Shown: positions 54,886 through 63,990 of the stretch, piece after piece
How the letters are laid out: each line of letters opens with the position of its first letter
How positions within the stretch are numbered: the stretch's first letter is position 1
Source: Candidatus Zixiibacteriota bacterium
GTDB taxonomy: Bacteria; Zixibacteria; MSB-5A5; GN15; PGXB01
Direction: 5' to 3'
DNA length: 64,000 bases
Assembly (NCBI GenBank): GCA_016933955.1
Contig: JAFGTT010000014.1
Location: forward strand, 54,664-118,663
Translations under genes and position numbers: made by a program
Notes under the pieces: generated by a model
Seen by the model: only the letters and a program-made list of their open reading frames with translations
Database searches by the model: none
Told to the model about the DNA's origin: nothing

Positions 54886-56778
54886 ATGCTCTATAGATGT
54901 TTCAAATTGAAATGGCTTTCCACGATCTTTATCATAATGGTGTTCAACTCAAAACTCTGCTCAGCCGGAGTATCCGGATCGGTTCCGGAAAAATATGTGC
55001 CTGACATTGAGACCTTTATGAAAATAGGATATGCCTCTTCCCCATATATTTCCAACACCACCGGAGATATCTTTTTTAAGACAGCCATGTCCGGGATCAG
55101 CCAAATGTATCGCCTGACGGTTGAAGGCTGGCCGTACCAGTTGACTATTTTCGATGACGGCATAGAATGGTATGACGTTTCTCCGGGTGGCCATAAGGCA
55201 ATCGTCGGGGCTTCCATCGGTGGTAACGAAGATGCGCAACTCTATCTGCTTGATATCGGGACCGGACGTATCAGTCAATTGACCAACGATGAAAAGGTGC
55301 GTTACGGTACAATCTTCTGGCGGCAAGATGAAAGCGGTCTTTTTTATACTTCCAATGTGGAAAACAAACGCGATTTCAAAATATATTCACATAGTCTGAC
55401 CACCGGTGAACGAACTTTGATCTTTGATAAAGAAGGCAATAATGCCATTTCCGACGTATCCGGGGACGGGACTTTGATGCTGGTTCGGCACCTGGTTTCC
55501 AATTATGCCAGCCAGATATATCTTGTCAACCTGCTTACCGGGGAAAACCGGATGATCGCCTCAGGTGGTGAAGAAACGATTTATGATTACCCGGTTATGA
55601 TGCCTGACAAAAGAACGGTTTACCTGATAAGCAATGACAATCCCGAAGGTATCCTTAAACTGGCCCGTTTTGATATTGAAACCGGTGCGCTGGAATTTAT
55701 CGACCCGGATTCTCCTTGGCCGGTTGATTATCTGGAGTTTTCCCCCGATCGCAGATATATGGCTTGGCTGATAAACGAAAATGGATATATGCGGTTGCGT
55801 CTCCGTGATATGATCCTTAGACAACCGGTACAAAGTCCGCCGATGGATGGAATTATCCAGTCACCGGTATTGACTGATGATGGGAAGGTAATTTTTCAGT
55901 TTAACAGCCCCACCCAAGCCCCCGATATCTGGCTCTGGAACTGGCGGGAGCCGGAATTGACGAAAGTCACGCATTCTATCAATGCCGGTATTGATATGGG
56001 GCTGTTTGTTGAGCCTGAACTAATCAAATACAAGTCCTTTGATGGTCTGGAAATTCCGGCCTTTCTATATCTTCCACCGGATTATGATGGAAGTCCGATA
56101 CCGTTCATCATTCATGTCCATGGTGGTCCGGAAAGCCAGTTCCAGCCGTTTTTCCAGCGGCATTTCAATTACCTGCTTTTAAACGGTTATGGTATACTGG
56201 CCCCGAACATCCGCGGTTCTTCGGGATATGGCAAAGAGTATTTGAATCTTGATAATTACAAGAACCGTATCAATTCCATCAGGGATATTAAGGCCGGCGT
56301 TGATTATCTGATTGAAAAGAATTATACCAGCCGGGGTCAGATCGGTATTAAGGGAGCCAGTTACGGTGGTTATGTTGTCCTGGCCAGTATTGCCGAATAT
56401 CCCGACCTTTTTTCTGCGGCCATAGATCAGGTGGGTATTGCTAATTTTGTTACCTTCCTGGAAAACACCCGCTCTTATCGGCGGAATCTGCGTGAGGCGG
56501 AATATGGTCCTCTTGATGATACGGGATTTCTGGAATCCATCTCCCCCATCCATCGCGCCAGCCGCATTAAAACGCCGCTTCTGGTGATTCACGGGGAAAA
56601 CGATCCCAGGGTACCGATTGATGAGGCCCGGCAAATAATCAATGCGGTAAATGAAAGCGGCGGGATAGCCGATTCCCTGATATTCCCCGATGAAGGCCAT
56701 GGTGTCGGCAAACTGGAAAACCGCCTGACGCTATATCGAAAAATGGTGGAGTTTTTTGATAAATACTTAAAGAGGTAA
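54886..56778 (+). CDS. S9-family prolyl oligopeptidase-like peptidase, exported
   Basis: 630 residues from the ATG at 54886, chosen because AGGAGGAAG lies just upstream. A signal peptide (STIFIIMVFNSKLCSA) is followed by a beta-propeller of TolB/DPP-IV-type blades (about 40-360) and an alpha/beta-hydrolase domain. Catalytic residues: Ser in KGASYGGYVV, Asp in HGENDPRVP and His in PDEGHGVGK; the oxyanion region IHVHGGPESQ is also typical. It likely cleaves peptides in the periplasm. A terminator follows. Confidence 0.92.
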   Translation: MLYRCFKLKWLSTIFIIMVFNSKLCSAGVSGSVPEKYVPDIETFMKIGYASSPYISNTTGDIFFKTAMSGISQMYRLTVEGWPYQLTIFDDGIEWYDVSPGGHKAIVGASIGGNEDAQLYLLDIGTGRISQLTNDEKVRYGTIFWRQDESGLFYTSNVENKRDFKIYSHSLTTGERTLIFDKEGNNAISDVSGDGTLMLVRHLVSNYASQIYLVNLLTGENRMIASGGEETIYDYPVMMPDKRTVYLISNDNPEGILKLARFDIETGALEFIDPDSPWPVDYLEFSPDRRYMAWLINENGYMRLRLRDMILRQPVQSPPMDGIIQSPVLTDDGKVIFQFNSPTQAPDIWLWNWREPELTKVTHSINAGIDMGLFVEPELIKYKSFDGLEIPAFLYLPPDYDGSPIPFIIHVHGGPESQFQPFFQRHFNYLLLNGYGILAPNIRGSSGYGKEYLNLDNYKNRINSIRDIKAGVDYLIEKNYTSRGQIGIKGASYGGYVVLASIAEYPDLFSAAIDQVGIANFVTFLENTRSYRRNLREAEYGPLDDTGFLESISPIHRASRIKTPLLVIHGENDPRVPIDEARQIINAVNESGGIADSLIFPDEGHGVGKLENRLTLYRKMVEFFDKYLKR

Positions 56779-56800
56779 AAGGTCTTAAAAAAGGTGCGCA

Positions 56801-56829
56801 AAACCCCGTTTATAAGCGGGGTTTTTTAT
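56801..56829 (+). terminator. Terminator after the S9 peptidase
   Basis: Stem AAACCCCG/CGGGGTTT with an 8-base loop and a TTTTATT tail. It lies between two convergent genes. Confidence 0.9.
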
Positions 56830-57239
56830 TCGCCTATTATTTTGATGATGACTCGTTTGTCACGTCGACCATCAAACTCGGCATAGTAAATTTGCTGCCA
56901 GGGTCCAAAATCAAACTTGCCTTTAGTCACCGGGATTAACTCCTGATGCCCAATCAGGAGGTTTTTCAAATGAGCATCACCGTTATCCTCACCGGTCCGA
57001 TGATGCCGATAATCGACCCCATCGGGGGCGAGTTTTTGTAACCAGTCATCTATATCCGCGATCAAACCGCTTTCGGCGTCGTTAACATAAATACCCGCGG
57101 TTATATGCATGGTGGAAACAAGAATGAATCCTTCCTGAATTCCGCTTTTTCTCAGGGCCGAGTTGACCTGATCGGTAATGTTTAAATACTCGCGTCTCTT
57201 CTTGGTATTAAAGGTTAAATATTCGGTATAACTTTTCAT
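56826..57239 (-). CDS. YjbQ/UPF0047 family protein
   Basis: 137 residues. Diagnostic motifs are [36 protein letters not shown] and GTWQ-like [18 protein letters not shown]. Family members are small single-domain enzymes reported to have weak thiamine-phosphate synthase activity; the real role is uncertain. The ATG at 57239 overlaps the SPOR gene stop by one base (TGATG), so the two are translationally coupled; an in-frame TTG one codon earlier is less likely. Confidence 0.88.
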   Translation of the reverse strand: MKSYTEYLTFNTKKRREYLNITDQVNSALRKSGIQEGFILVSTMHITAGIYVNDAESGLIADIDDWLQKLAPDGVDYRHHRTGEDNGDAHLKNLLIGHQELIPVTKGKFDFGPWQQIYYAEFDGRRDKRVIIKIIGE

Positions 57240-57742
57240 CAATAATTGTTATCAATCCAGAAATCGGTCGAATAACGGTCTTTGAGATCCAACCCGGCCG
57301 TCTTGGCCTGGGAAAACGAATCATAGGTGCCGACTCTGATTCGGTAAAATGTTTCGCCATTGACCACCGCTTCGGTTACGAAGGCATCGAAACCTCTCTT
57401 GATATACGTTTCAGCAAGGTATTTGGCATATTTAGGATTGGTTCCGGCTGCCACCTGGACGGTGTAAGCCCCGATTCCCTGACGCTCGGGCAGGCTGGTT
57501 TCAACCCTGTTTTTTTCGATAGGCGCCGTTTCAGGAGTCTTTGCATATGCCGGTTTAACCGAATCCTTAACTGCCGGTACCGCCGGTTGCGTCGCAACCG
57601 CCGTGGATGTATCGGATAGGTAATCCTGTGATTCCGATTCCATCACTTCATTTTCCAGATCTTGAACATCCTTGTCCTTGCTGCAACCATAGAATAATCC
57701 CAGAGTTGCGAGAAGCAGAAAAGGTATTAGTAGCTTCTTCAT
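57239..57742 (-). CDS. SPOR-domain lipoprotein
   Basis: 167 residues from the ATG at 57742, which has AGGAGGG 5 bases upstream. The lipobox is LGLFYGC (Cys at about 20). A Pro/Ala/Thr-rich linker leads to a C-terminal SPOR domain ([39 protein letters not shown]). SPOR domains bind peptidoglycan stripped of stem peptides at the division site, so a cell-envelope or division role is likely. Overlaps the yjbQ-like start. Confidence 0.88.
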   Translation of the reverse strand: MKKLLIPFLLLATLGLFYGCSKDKDVQDLENEVMESESQDYLSDTSTAVATQPAVPAVKDSVKPAYAKTPETAPIEKNRVETSLPERQGIGAYTVQVAAGTNPKYAKYLAETYIKRGFDAFVTEAVVNGETFYRIRVGTYDSFSQAKTAGLDLKDRYSTDFWIDNNY

Positions 57743-57901
57743 GAACCCTCCTTGTTTACCTTTGCCAATAAAGGCCGACGTTAAAATGTTTGTCAAGCTA
57801 AAAGAAAATATTCCGTAAACAGGTCGGAACCTCTAATAAATTAATCGGTTGAATTTGAAACAATATTTGCATAAAATGTTATAAACATAGGGATAAAATT
57901 T

Positions 57902-58903
57902 ATGAAATATGCTGAAAATATATTGCAATTAATCGGTCGAACGCCCATGGTCAGGATCAATAACGGCTTAACCTCGGGCGGTCCCCTGATGCTGGGCAAA
58001 CTGGAATTTCTGAATCCCGGGGGATCTGTAAAAGACCGCATGGCTCTTTACATCCTTAAAAAAGCCCTGGACGAAGGTCAGCTGAAGCCGGGTGATACTG
58101 TCATTGACAATACCTCCGGCAATGCCGGCGGAGCGTTGGCTATGGTAGCTTCAGTCCTGGGACTTAAGGCCATTCTGACGACCCCGGAAAAAACCAGTAA
58201 AGAAAAGGTGGACCTTATTAAATCCTTTGGAGCGGAAGTGATTGTGACACCATCCGATCTGGAACATGAGGATCCCCAGGGGGCTTATATGCTGGCTATT
58301 AATCTGGCCAAAAAACACGGTTATTTCCATATGAACCAATATCACAGCCGGGATAATGTCGAAGCCCACTATTATTCTACCGGCCCGGAAATATGGGATG
58401 ATACGGACGGCAAAATCACGCATTTCGTGGCCGGTATCGGCACCGGCGGAACCTTTTCCGGCGCCGTTAAATTTTTAAAGGAGAAAAAGGCCGAAATAAA
58501 AGCCATTGCCGTCGATCCCGAGGGTTCGATGTTCACGGATTACATTAAATTTAAAAAAATCGTAAGACCGGCGGCATACAAAGTCGAAGGAATCGGAACC
58601 GATTGTATAACCGGGGCCATGTACCCTGATCTGGTGGATGAAATCATCACGGTATCTGATCGGGACTCTTTCTTGACAGCGAGGCAAATCGCCCGCAAAG
58701 AAGGAATTTCGGTGGGTGGTTCATCGGGGGCGGCTTTGTGGGCCGCTTACCGGGTTGCTCGTAACCTGGATGAGCGCAATCTGATTGTTGTTATTATACC
58801 TGATCCCGGCTCCAAGTATTTAAGTAAATGTTATAATGATATCTGGATGAGGGAAAACGGTTTTATTGAAGAAAAGCTGAAGCAGGAAAAGCTGGAGGTT
58901 TGA
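57902..58903 (+). CDS. PLP-dependent cysteine synthase / cystathionine beta-synthase-like enzyme
   Basis: 333 residues of the fold-type II beta-family. The PLP lysine is in NPGGSVKDRMAL, the substrate loop is DNTSGNAGGALAM, and the phosphate-binding loop is GIGTGGTFSGA. The segments YHSRDNVEAHYYSTGPEIW and GIGTDCITGAMY are closer to cystathionine beta-synthase than to CysK (which reads QFENPANP). There is no CBS regulatory pair at the C-terminus. It makes or uses cysteine-type thiols. It is followed within a few bases by a DUF1573 gene. Confidence 0.85.
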   Translation: MKYAENILQLIGRTPMVRINNGLTSGGPLMLGKLEFLNPGGSVKDRMALYILKKALDEGQLKPGDTVIDNTSGNAGGALAMVASVLGLKAILTTPEKTSKEKVDLIKSFGAEVIVTPSDLEHEDPQGAYMLAINLAKKHGYFHMNQYHSRDNVEAHYYSTGPEIWDDTDGKITHFVAGIGTGGTFSGAVKFLKEKKAEIKAIAVDPEGSMFTDYIKFKKIVRPAAYKVEGIGTDCITGAMYPDLVDEIITVSDRDSFLTARQIARKEGISVGGSSGAALWAAYRVARNLDERNLIVVIIPDPGSKYLSKCYNDIWMRENGFIEEKLKQEKLEV

Positions 58904-58908
58904 TTTCC

Positions 58909-59607
58909 ATGACAGGTCGCCATATTGTTTCCCTTTTTATGATTTCTCTTATTTTGCTTATAAACCAGACTGGATTCGGGGCCGAAGCCCGGCAGCCAAG
59001 TATCAAATTGCTTGATAATTTCTATGATTTCGGTTTTGTCCCCATAGATTATAAGCTGATCCACACCTTTCAAATACGGAACGATGGCCAGGCCGGATTG
59101 GTAATTAATAAATTGGTCCCCAATTGTGATTGCACTCATGCCCAGGTTATGGATACTCTGGTGGCACCCGACTCGATCACGACTATCAAAATACTTTTTG
59201 ATACCAAAAATTATTATGGACCAAGTACCCGGCATATCACGGTGCATTCTAATGATCCCGACAATCCGGCCGTGGAGCTGGAGTATGCCTCCGCTATCGG
59301 TATGGTCCCTCGATATTTCAAAGTGGAACCGCAGTCATTGTTTTATCTTCCCGGGCACAAATCCAAGAAAATCACCCTGATAAATTTATCCGAGGATAAA
59401 CTAAAATACGATCTTGAAATTGAGCCGGGATCGCTATTCACAGTCAATAAAACCTCGGGTGAAATCGATTCCAGGGATTCAACCATTCTTGATGTTCAGC
59501 CGCTTGAATCCTTACCAAGGGGGACCCATTACAGTAATTTCACGGTTAATTTCGGCGACAAATCCGATGCCCGTTTAACCGTCCCGGTTAAGATCGTGCG
59601 CTATTGA
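58909..59607 (+). CDS. DUF1573 protein with C-x-C motif (third in window)
   Basis: 232 residues from the ATG at 58909, which has GGAGGT at good spacing; an earlier in-frame TTG is less likely. Signal peptide to about FGAEA. The DUF1573 domain begins at FYDFGFVPIDYKL and its cysteine site is VPNCDCTHAQ (Cys73, Cys75), aligning with the TGA-coded site of the 39973 gene. A second Ig-like domain follows (about 140-230). It overlaps the region after the cysteine synthase stop by spacing of 5 bases, so it is cotranscribed. Confidence 0.82.
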   Translation: MTGRHIVSLFMISLILLINQTGFGAEARQPSIKLLDNFYDFGFVPIDYKLIHTFQIRNDGQAGLVINKLVPNCDCTHAQVMDTLVAPDSITTIKILFDTKNYYGPSTRHITVHSNDPDNPAVELEYASAIGMVPRYFKVEPQSLFYLPGHKSKKITLINLSEDKLKYDLEIEPGSLFTVNKTSGEIDSRDSTILDVQPLESLPRGTHYSNFTVNFGDKSDARLTVPVKIVRY

Positions 59608-59881
59608 TATTATTTTAGAACAACCCGGTCGAGATTTGATATAATTCGAAATATTATTGGTATAATTTAGGATTTAATACCCATGCTTGGTATCAAATCT
59701 TTGCATTGCTAAAGAATGTTTTATTATTGCCGAAATGATCTATAAAGTTTGATAATCTGGCTGATTGTCGGGACAATAAATCGTATATTTTGTCAAATAT
59801 TTGTAATTATTGAAAATAATTTTACTTATTTAAAACAAACGAAATTATGAGATAAGGGACGTTATTTTATACAAAAAGTGC

Positions 59882-59910
59882 TTGACAATAAAATGTTATT
59901 CCAGTAGTAT
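59882..59910 (+). promoter_or_regulatory. Sigma-70-type promoter of the small RNA
   Basis: Consensus -35 TTGACA (59882-59887), a 17-base spacer, and TAGTAT (59905-59910, 4 of 6 matches to TATAAT). The predicted start is near 59917, 9 bases before the structured RNA. No coding region follows. Confidence 0.7.
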
Positions 59911-59916
59911 TTTATG

Positions 59917-59998
59917 ATATGTTTTGAGGGTGACTCTCTGCTGTCCCTGGGTAGTTTCCTAGCCCCCTCTACCCAACCAGAGTAGCGCCCTCTTTTTT
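59917..59998 (+). ncRNA. Candidate orphan small RNA (~80 nt) with own promoter and terminator
   Basis: The sequence after the promoter folds by eye into a compact two-helix RNA. The outer helix is GAGGG/CCCTC plus T-G and G-C (59926-59932 with 59986-59992), then a small internal loop, then CTCTG/CAGAG (59936-59940 with 59978-59982). The inner hairpin is TGGGTAG/CTACCCA (59948-59954 with 59969-59975). TTTTTT (59993-59998) follows directly, so the outer helix doubles as an intrinsic terminator. It is not SRP RNA (no GGAAG tetraloop region), tmRNA, RNase P or 6S by eye. Target or function unknown; it could also be a leader whose gene is lost. Confidence 0.6.
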
Positions 59999-60078
59999 AT
60001 CAATATTCGTTAATTCCACTTAAGTTATTGGTAGATAATCGGAATATGGGACGTCATATCCGGCTGGACAATTGAAAT

Positions 60079-61533
60079 TCAGCCCTTTATATTCAGAATT
60101 GGCTGGAAGCGGGCGACCATTTTCGAAATACCCAGATCATCGACAGCTCTGATCACTGCATCTATATTTTTATAAGCATCAATATTTTCTTCAGCCAGAC
60201 CGGGCAGATAAGCGGTTTTGACCAGAATACCCCTCCTGGCCATACGTTCCTTTACGGCGTCTCCCCTGACTGATTTTTTTGCCTTAATTCGAGACATGGT
60301 TCGTCCCGCTCCATGAAGCGATGAACCGAAGGTTTCTGTATCGGCTGTATTGGTTCCGCAGAGAAGGGCTGACCCTGACTCCATTGATCCCCCCACAATA
60401 ACCGGTTGCCCGGTAGATTTATATCCGGCGGGAATTCCCTGTCGTCCCGGCCCTAATGAACGGGTGGCACCTTTGCGATGGACCAGGACCTGTTCCTCCC
60501 GGCCATCAATAACATAAGTCTCCAGCTTGGCGATATTATGCGCGACATCATAAATTGTCTCGATTCCTAAATCTTTTTCTCCGATTCCGAATACTTCCCT
60601 GAATACCTTTCTGATACCATATACTATCAACTGCCGATTGACAAAAGCGGCATTGGCGGCGCAAGCCATAGCGCCGAAATACTGCTGCCCCTCGGACGAA
60701 TCAATTGGTGCCGATACCAGTTCACGATCACGGACTTCCAACCCATATTTTTTTGAGCATTTATCGAAAACCTGGAGATAATCGGTGGCAATTTGATGGC
60801 CAAGACCACGGGAGCCGCAATGAATGGCAATAATGATTTGGTTATCCCGATCAATCCCGAAAACCTCGGCGATTTGCCGATTAAAAATTCCCTCCGGTCG
60901 AGCTACCTCTATTTCCAGATAGTGATTCCCCGAACCGAGAGTTCCCATCTGGTTTATTCCGCGGGAGACGGCCTTATCGGAGACAGATGATACATCGGCC
61001 TGAGTTATTCGACCATGATCTTCAATATGCTCGATATCATGCGGCGTGGCATAACCGCGCTCAAGACACCAGTCGGTGCCCGATTCCATTAAGGAATTCA
61101 ATTCGACTCGATTAAGTCTAATAAAATTTTTCGAACCCATCCCCGAGGGAATAGTCTCATAAAGTCTATCAATAAGTTTTTCCTTGATCGGAATTATATC
61201 ATCCAGAGTGAGATTCGTTCGGAGTAGACGCATACCGCAATTTATGTCAAAACCGATTCCGCCCGGAGAAATGATCCCGTCATTGACTCCAAAGGCGGCT
61301 ACCCCTCCAATTGGGAAACCATAGCCGGCATGACCATCGGGCATGCAATAGGCATATTTCCTGATCCCCGGAAGACAGGCCACATTGGTTATTTGGTCTA
61401 TAACTTTTTCATCGATTGTCCTGTACAATTCCGGTGAAGTCAGGATTCTTGCCGGGACTTTCATCCCCGCCTTATAATCCATAGGTATTTCTATGATATT
61501 GGGATTAATTCGTTTGAAATCCTCAGCTTTCAT
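60079..61533 (-). CDS. rtcB: RNA-splicing ligase RtcB
   Basis: 484 residues, full family length. Metal and GTP-site motifs: DGHAGYGFPIGGVAAFG, GGIGFDINCGMRLL (Cys ligand), AIHCGSRGLGH, YDVAHNIAKLE, and SLHGAGRTMSR, whose His is the residue that becomes guanylylated. It joins RNA 2',3'-cyclic phosphate and 5'-OH ends. The gene overlaps the upstream archease gene by 4 bases (ATGA), the classical RtcB-archease pairing. Confidence 0.95.
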   Translation of the reverse strand: MKAEDFKRINPNIIEIPMDYKAGMKVPARILTSPELYRTIDEKVIDQITNVACLPGIRKYAYCMPDGHAGYGFPIGGVAAFGVNDGIISPGGIGFDINCGMRLLRTNLTLDDIIPIKEKLIDRLYETIPSGMGSKNFIRLNRVELNSLMESGTDWCLERGYATPHDIEHIEDHGRITQADVSSVSDKAVSRGINQMGTLGSGNHYLEIEVARPEGIFNRQIAEVFGIDRDNQIIIAIHCGSRGLGHQIATDYLQVFDKCSKKYGLEVRDRELVSAPIDSSEGQQYFGAMACAANAAFVNRQLIVYGIRKVFREVFGIGEKDLGIETIYDVAHNIAKLETYVIDGREEQVLVHRKGATRSLGPGRQGIPAGYKSTGQPVIVGGSMESGSALLCGTNTADTETFGSSLHGAGRTMSRIKAKKSVRGDAVKERMARRGILVKTAYLPGLAEENIDAYKNIDAVIRAVDDLGISKMVARFQPILNIKG

Positions 61534-61955
61534 AGATCAAAAACCACCTCTCCCCGCCATTTTTCACCGGTTTTTGCTATATTAAATTTATGATATGTCA
61601 CTGCTTTGACATCGATTTTTAAAATCTGCCTGACAGGGTCAATACTATCTCCGATAAGAGCGCCCTCCAGATGGAAACCATCCTTCCCTTCTATCTTTAA
61701 TACGCAGTCAACCGGCAGAAAATTTTCAGCGTCTTTTAAATACAATATTTCCGCCAGCCAGCTGAAAAATAAATCCCCTATGGTTTCCGCGGTCAATTGC
61801 ACAGGCAGATTTCGGGATGATTCCAGACTTGAGGGTTCCGCCATAATCTCAATTAAACCCAGAAGGGCGTCTCGAAACAATTCCACCACATCCCGACCAG
61901 TAACGACCAGACCGATGTCGGCGCTGGTATGAGTGTCGTTTATCTTGTACGGCAT
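61530..61955 (-). CDS. Archease
   Basis: 141 residues from MPYKIND at 61955; an upstream in-frame start would add 35 residues that run back into the preceding terminator. Archease features: HTSADIGLVVTG near the start (Asp of the calcium site) and the closing DVKAVTYHKFNIAKTGEKW...VVFDL. Archease loads GTP onto RtcB and broadens its nucleotide use. No good ribosome-binding site is visible. Coupled to rtcB by a 4-base overlap. Confidence 0.88.
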   Translation of the reverse strand: MPYKINDTHTSADIGLVVTGRDVVELFRDALLGLIEIMAEPSSLESSRNLPVQLTAETIGDLFFSWLAEILYLKDAENFLPVDCVLKIEGKDGFHLEGALIGDSIDPVRQILKIDVKAVTYHKFNIAKTGEKWRGEVVFDL

Positions 61956-61963
61956 AATCTTAT

Positions 61964-61994
61964 AATAAAAAACGCCGCCTGAAAACAAGCGGCG
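61964..61994 (-). terminator. Terminator after the ferredoxin gene
   Basis: Stem CGCCGC/GCGGCG (61973-61978 with 61989-61994) with a 10-base loop, followed on the minus strand by TTTTTTATTA, 21 bases past the ferredoxin stop and just before archease. Confidence 0.85.
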
Positions 61995-62014
61995 CAGATT
62001 CCGTCCAAAGCAAT

Positions 62015-62203
62015 TTACTCGGCCTTTTCGATACATTCCACCGGACAAACGGCCACACACTGCGGGCCATCGTCCTGATCTTCACATTCGTTGCAGGTAT
62101 CAGGATTGATGACAAAAATATCACCTTCACTGATTGATGAAGTCGGGCACTCAGGCAAACACAGACCGCATGCCGTGCATTCATCGGTAATTTTCATGGC
62201 CAT
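62015..62203 (-). CDS. 2[4Fe-4S] ferredoxin
   Basis: 62 residues. Cluster motifs are CTACGLCLPECP and CNECEDQDDGPQCVAVCP: the second has a longer spacing than the canonical C-x2-C-x2-C, as in the Allochromatium/YfhL-type ferredoxins. It carries electrons in the cytoplasm at low potential; partner unknown. GGAGGT precedes the ATG by 9 bases. Monocistronic, with its own terminator. Confidence 0.9.
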   Translation of the reverse strand: MAMKITDECTACGLCLPECPTSSISEGDIFVINPDTCNECEDQDDGPQCVAVCPVECIEKAE

Positions 62204-62350
62204 AAATCAAAGACCTCCAAAAGAAATATATTAAAACAAAATGTATTACATGAATATAGAAACTTCGAATCGATTGTAAAGCCAAAAATCTCCCGATAAA
62301 ATAATGATTTATATGGCCTAAAATATTCCCGGAATCCGCCACCACGACTT

Positions 62351-63829
62351 CTACTTGATTAACAGACCGGATCGTATTTCGGATCGACGACCGGAATCAA
62401 AACGGAAGAAATATAATCCGCTGGAAATCCCGCTCTTGCCCTGATCCGAGACATCCCAGATAAATCGATTAACATGTCCGTCCCCGATATGATCGGAATA
62501 TATTCTCCTACCCAAAATATTGTAGATATCAACTGTTATATCACTGGTTATAAACCCATTTATTTCAAAGCCAATCGAGGCATTAAACGGATTGGGATAC
62601 CCTTCCGATACTTCAAATACGATCGGAATAGTCGATTCGTTTTCATCGACAGCAGTTGGATCAGGAGGAATAAACTTAAGCCGATATAATTCCGAACAGC
62701 TTTCACCCGATTCGGAAATAATCATATAGGTCATAAAGGCAGTATCAGTTAAAGATTCCGTTTTAACTGAAAAATTGATGTCTCCGGATTCACCCGAGCC
62801 AAGAAAAAGCTGATTATCGGAAAGCTCAATATATTGCCGGTCGGCCGAGAACTTGAGCGATCGCGATTGGGAGGCATTATTCAATACGGTTATAGCGAAA
62901 TTATTGGATTTCCGGTAATCCCAGACCTGTTCAAAATCCGTCGGAATAATTTCCAGAGGCAATGATTGATTTGGATTAAAATATACAGCCATTGGAATCG
63001 AGATTATATCCCCATCACCTGCCATGATCCAATAATACCCTTCCCGGGGGTTCTGCAGCAAGGCATGAAGCTCTTCAGGGCCAATCATAGCCAGGAATGA
63101 TAAATCATCCGGATTGTAAACGGAATCTTCACCATAATAAATTTCAAAGGATAAGGCAGATAATGAATCCGGTATTTTGCCGCCTCGCCAGCCAAGAAGA
63201 TCGACTCCAACCATATAATTGTCCTGGCTTTCCTCAATCACAATACCGGTGCCATCATCGCTGCATATATATTGCTCAAGGTCCGGTTTCCCGGGAAGGC
63301 CACCGACAACCGGGGCACCTCTATAATCCACATCCCACCCCAGAGATACCCAGCAATCATATTGATTTGTAATGGAATATTCAGGATAAACGGCAACATA
63401 ATCACCTCCTGCATTGGCGGGCGGATTCAGCCCACAGGACATACTCCAGAGAAAAGCAGTATCATCGGGTATCAAGTTATCCTGCAGGTAAAACATCAGC
63501 GGGGTATATTGATCTCCCGGATAATCGGGATAAGGATCGAAATTCCAGATAAAAGCCTTAATATCCCTGATCATCATTGGAGGATCAATACCCAGACGGA
63601 TAGTCAGAAAATACTGCTTCTCGGCTGTACCCGGACAAATCTGCAACTCCGGGATGCGGTCAATATTCCCGCGCCCAAATTCATGTAAACCCGGGTAGAA
63701 CCAGAATAAATGCAACCGGCCGGTGTTATCGGTAAAAGCCTTGGGAAATAAAGGCTTTTCAACCGCCAAAGCGCTTACGGAGAGACACATGAACAAACCG
63801 ATTTTAAGAAATGTTTTTCCGGTTCTCAT
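62351..63829 (-). CDS. Secreted protein with T9SS type A-like C-terminal sorting domain
   Basis: 492 residues. A signal peptide (IGLFMCLSVSALA) is followed by a large beta-rich region of unknown family and a C-terminal ~80-residue domain: EVSEGYPNPFNASIGFEI, VDIYNILGRRIYSDH, GISSGLYFFRF and the basic end RSGLLIK. This is the por-secretion (T9SS) type A pattern of FCB bacteria. So it is likely exported over the outer membrane. The body has no recognised catalytic motif. Confidence 0.85.
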   Translation of the reverse strand: MRTGKTFLKIGLFMCLSVSALAVEKPLFPKAFTDNTGRLHLFWFYPGLHEFGRGNIDRIPELQICPGTAEKQYFLTIRLGIDPPMMIRDIKAFIWNFDPYPDYPGDQYTPLMFYLQDNLIPDDTAFLWSMSCGLNPPANAGGDYVAVYPEYSITNQYDCWVSLGWDVDYRGAPVVGGLPGKPDLEQYICSDDGTGIVIEESQDNYMVGVDLLGWRGGKIPDSLSALSFEIYYGEDSVYNPDDLSFLAMIGPEELHALLQNPREGYYWIMAGDGDIISIPMAVYFNPNQSLPLEIIPTDFEQVWDYRKSNNFAITVLNNASQSRSLKFSADRQYIELSDNQLFLGSGESGDINFSVKTESLTDTAFMTYMIISESGESCSELYRLKFIPPDPTAVDENESTIPIVFEVSEGYPNPFNASIGFEINGFITSDITVDIYNILGRRIYSDHIGDGHVNRFIWDVSDQGKSGISSGLYFFRFDSGRRSEIRSGLLIK

Positions 63830-63918
63830 TTCGGTATCGGGCTGGGTAATCAGGAAATCTAAATATCGTTTATAATTATATAAAAAATCCCCGGCAGGTC
63901 AAGACCCGGATAAAAAAA

Positions 63919-63990
<72 letters not shown>

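Larger units (their letters stand above)
59608..60078. other. AT-rich intergenic region containing one probable small RNA gene
   Basis: 470 bases between the third DUF1573 gene and convergent rtcB. 59608-59880 is AT-rich without coding potential. The only structured element is the promoter-RNA-terminator unit listed separately at 59882-59998. 60000-60078 shows nothing. Confidence 0.6.
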
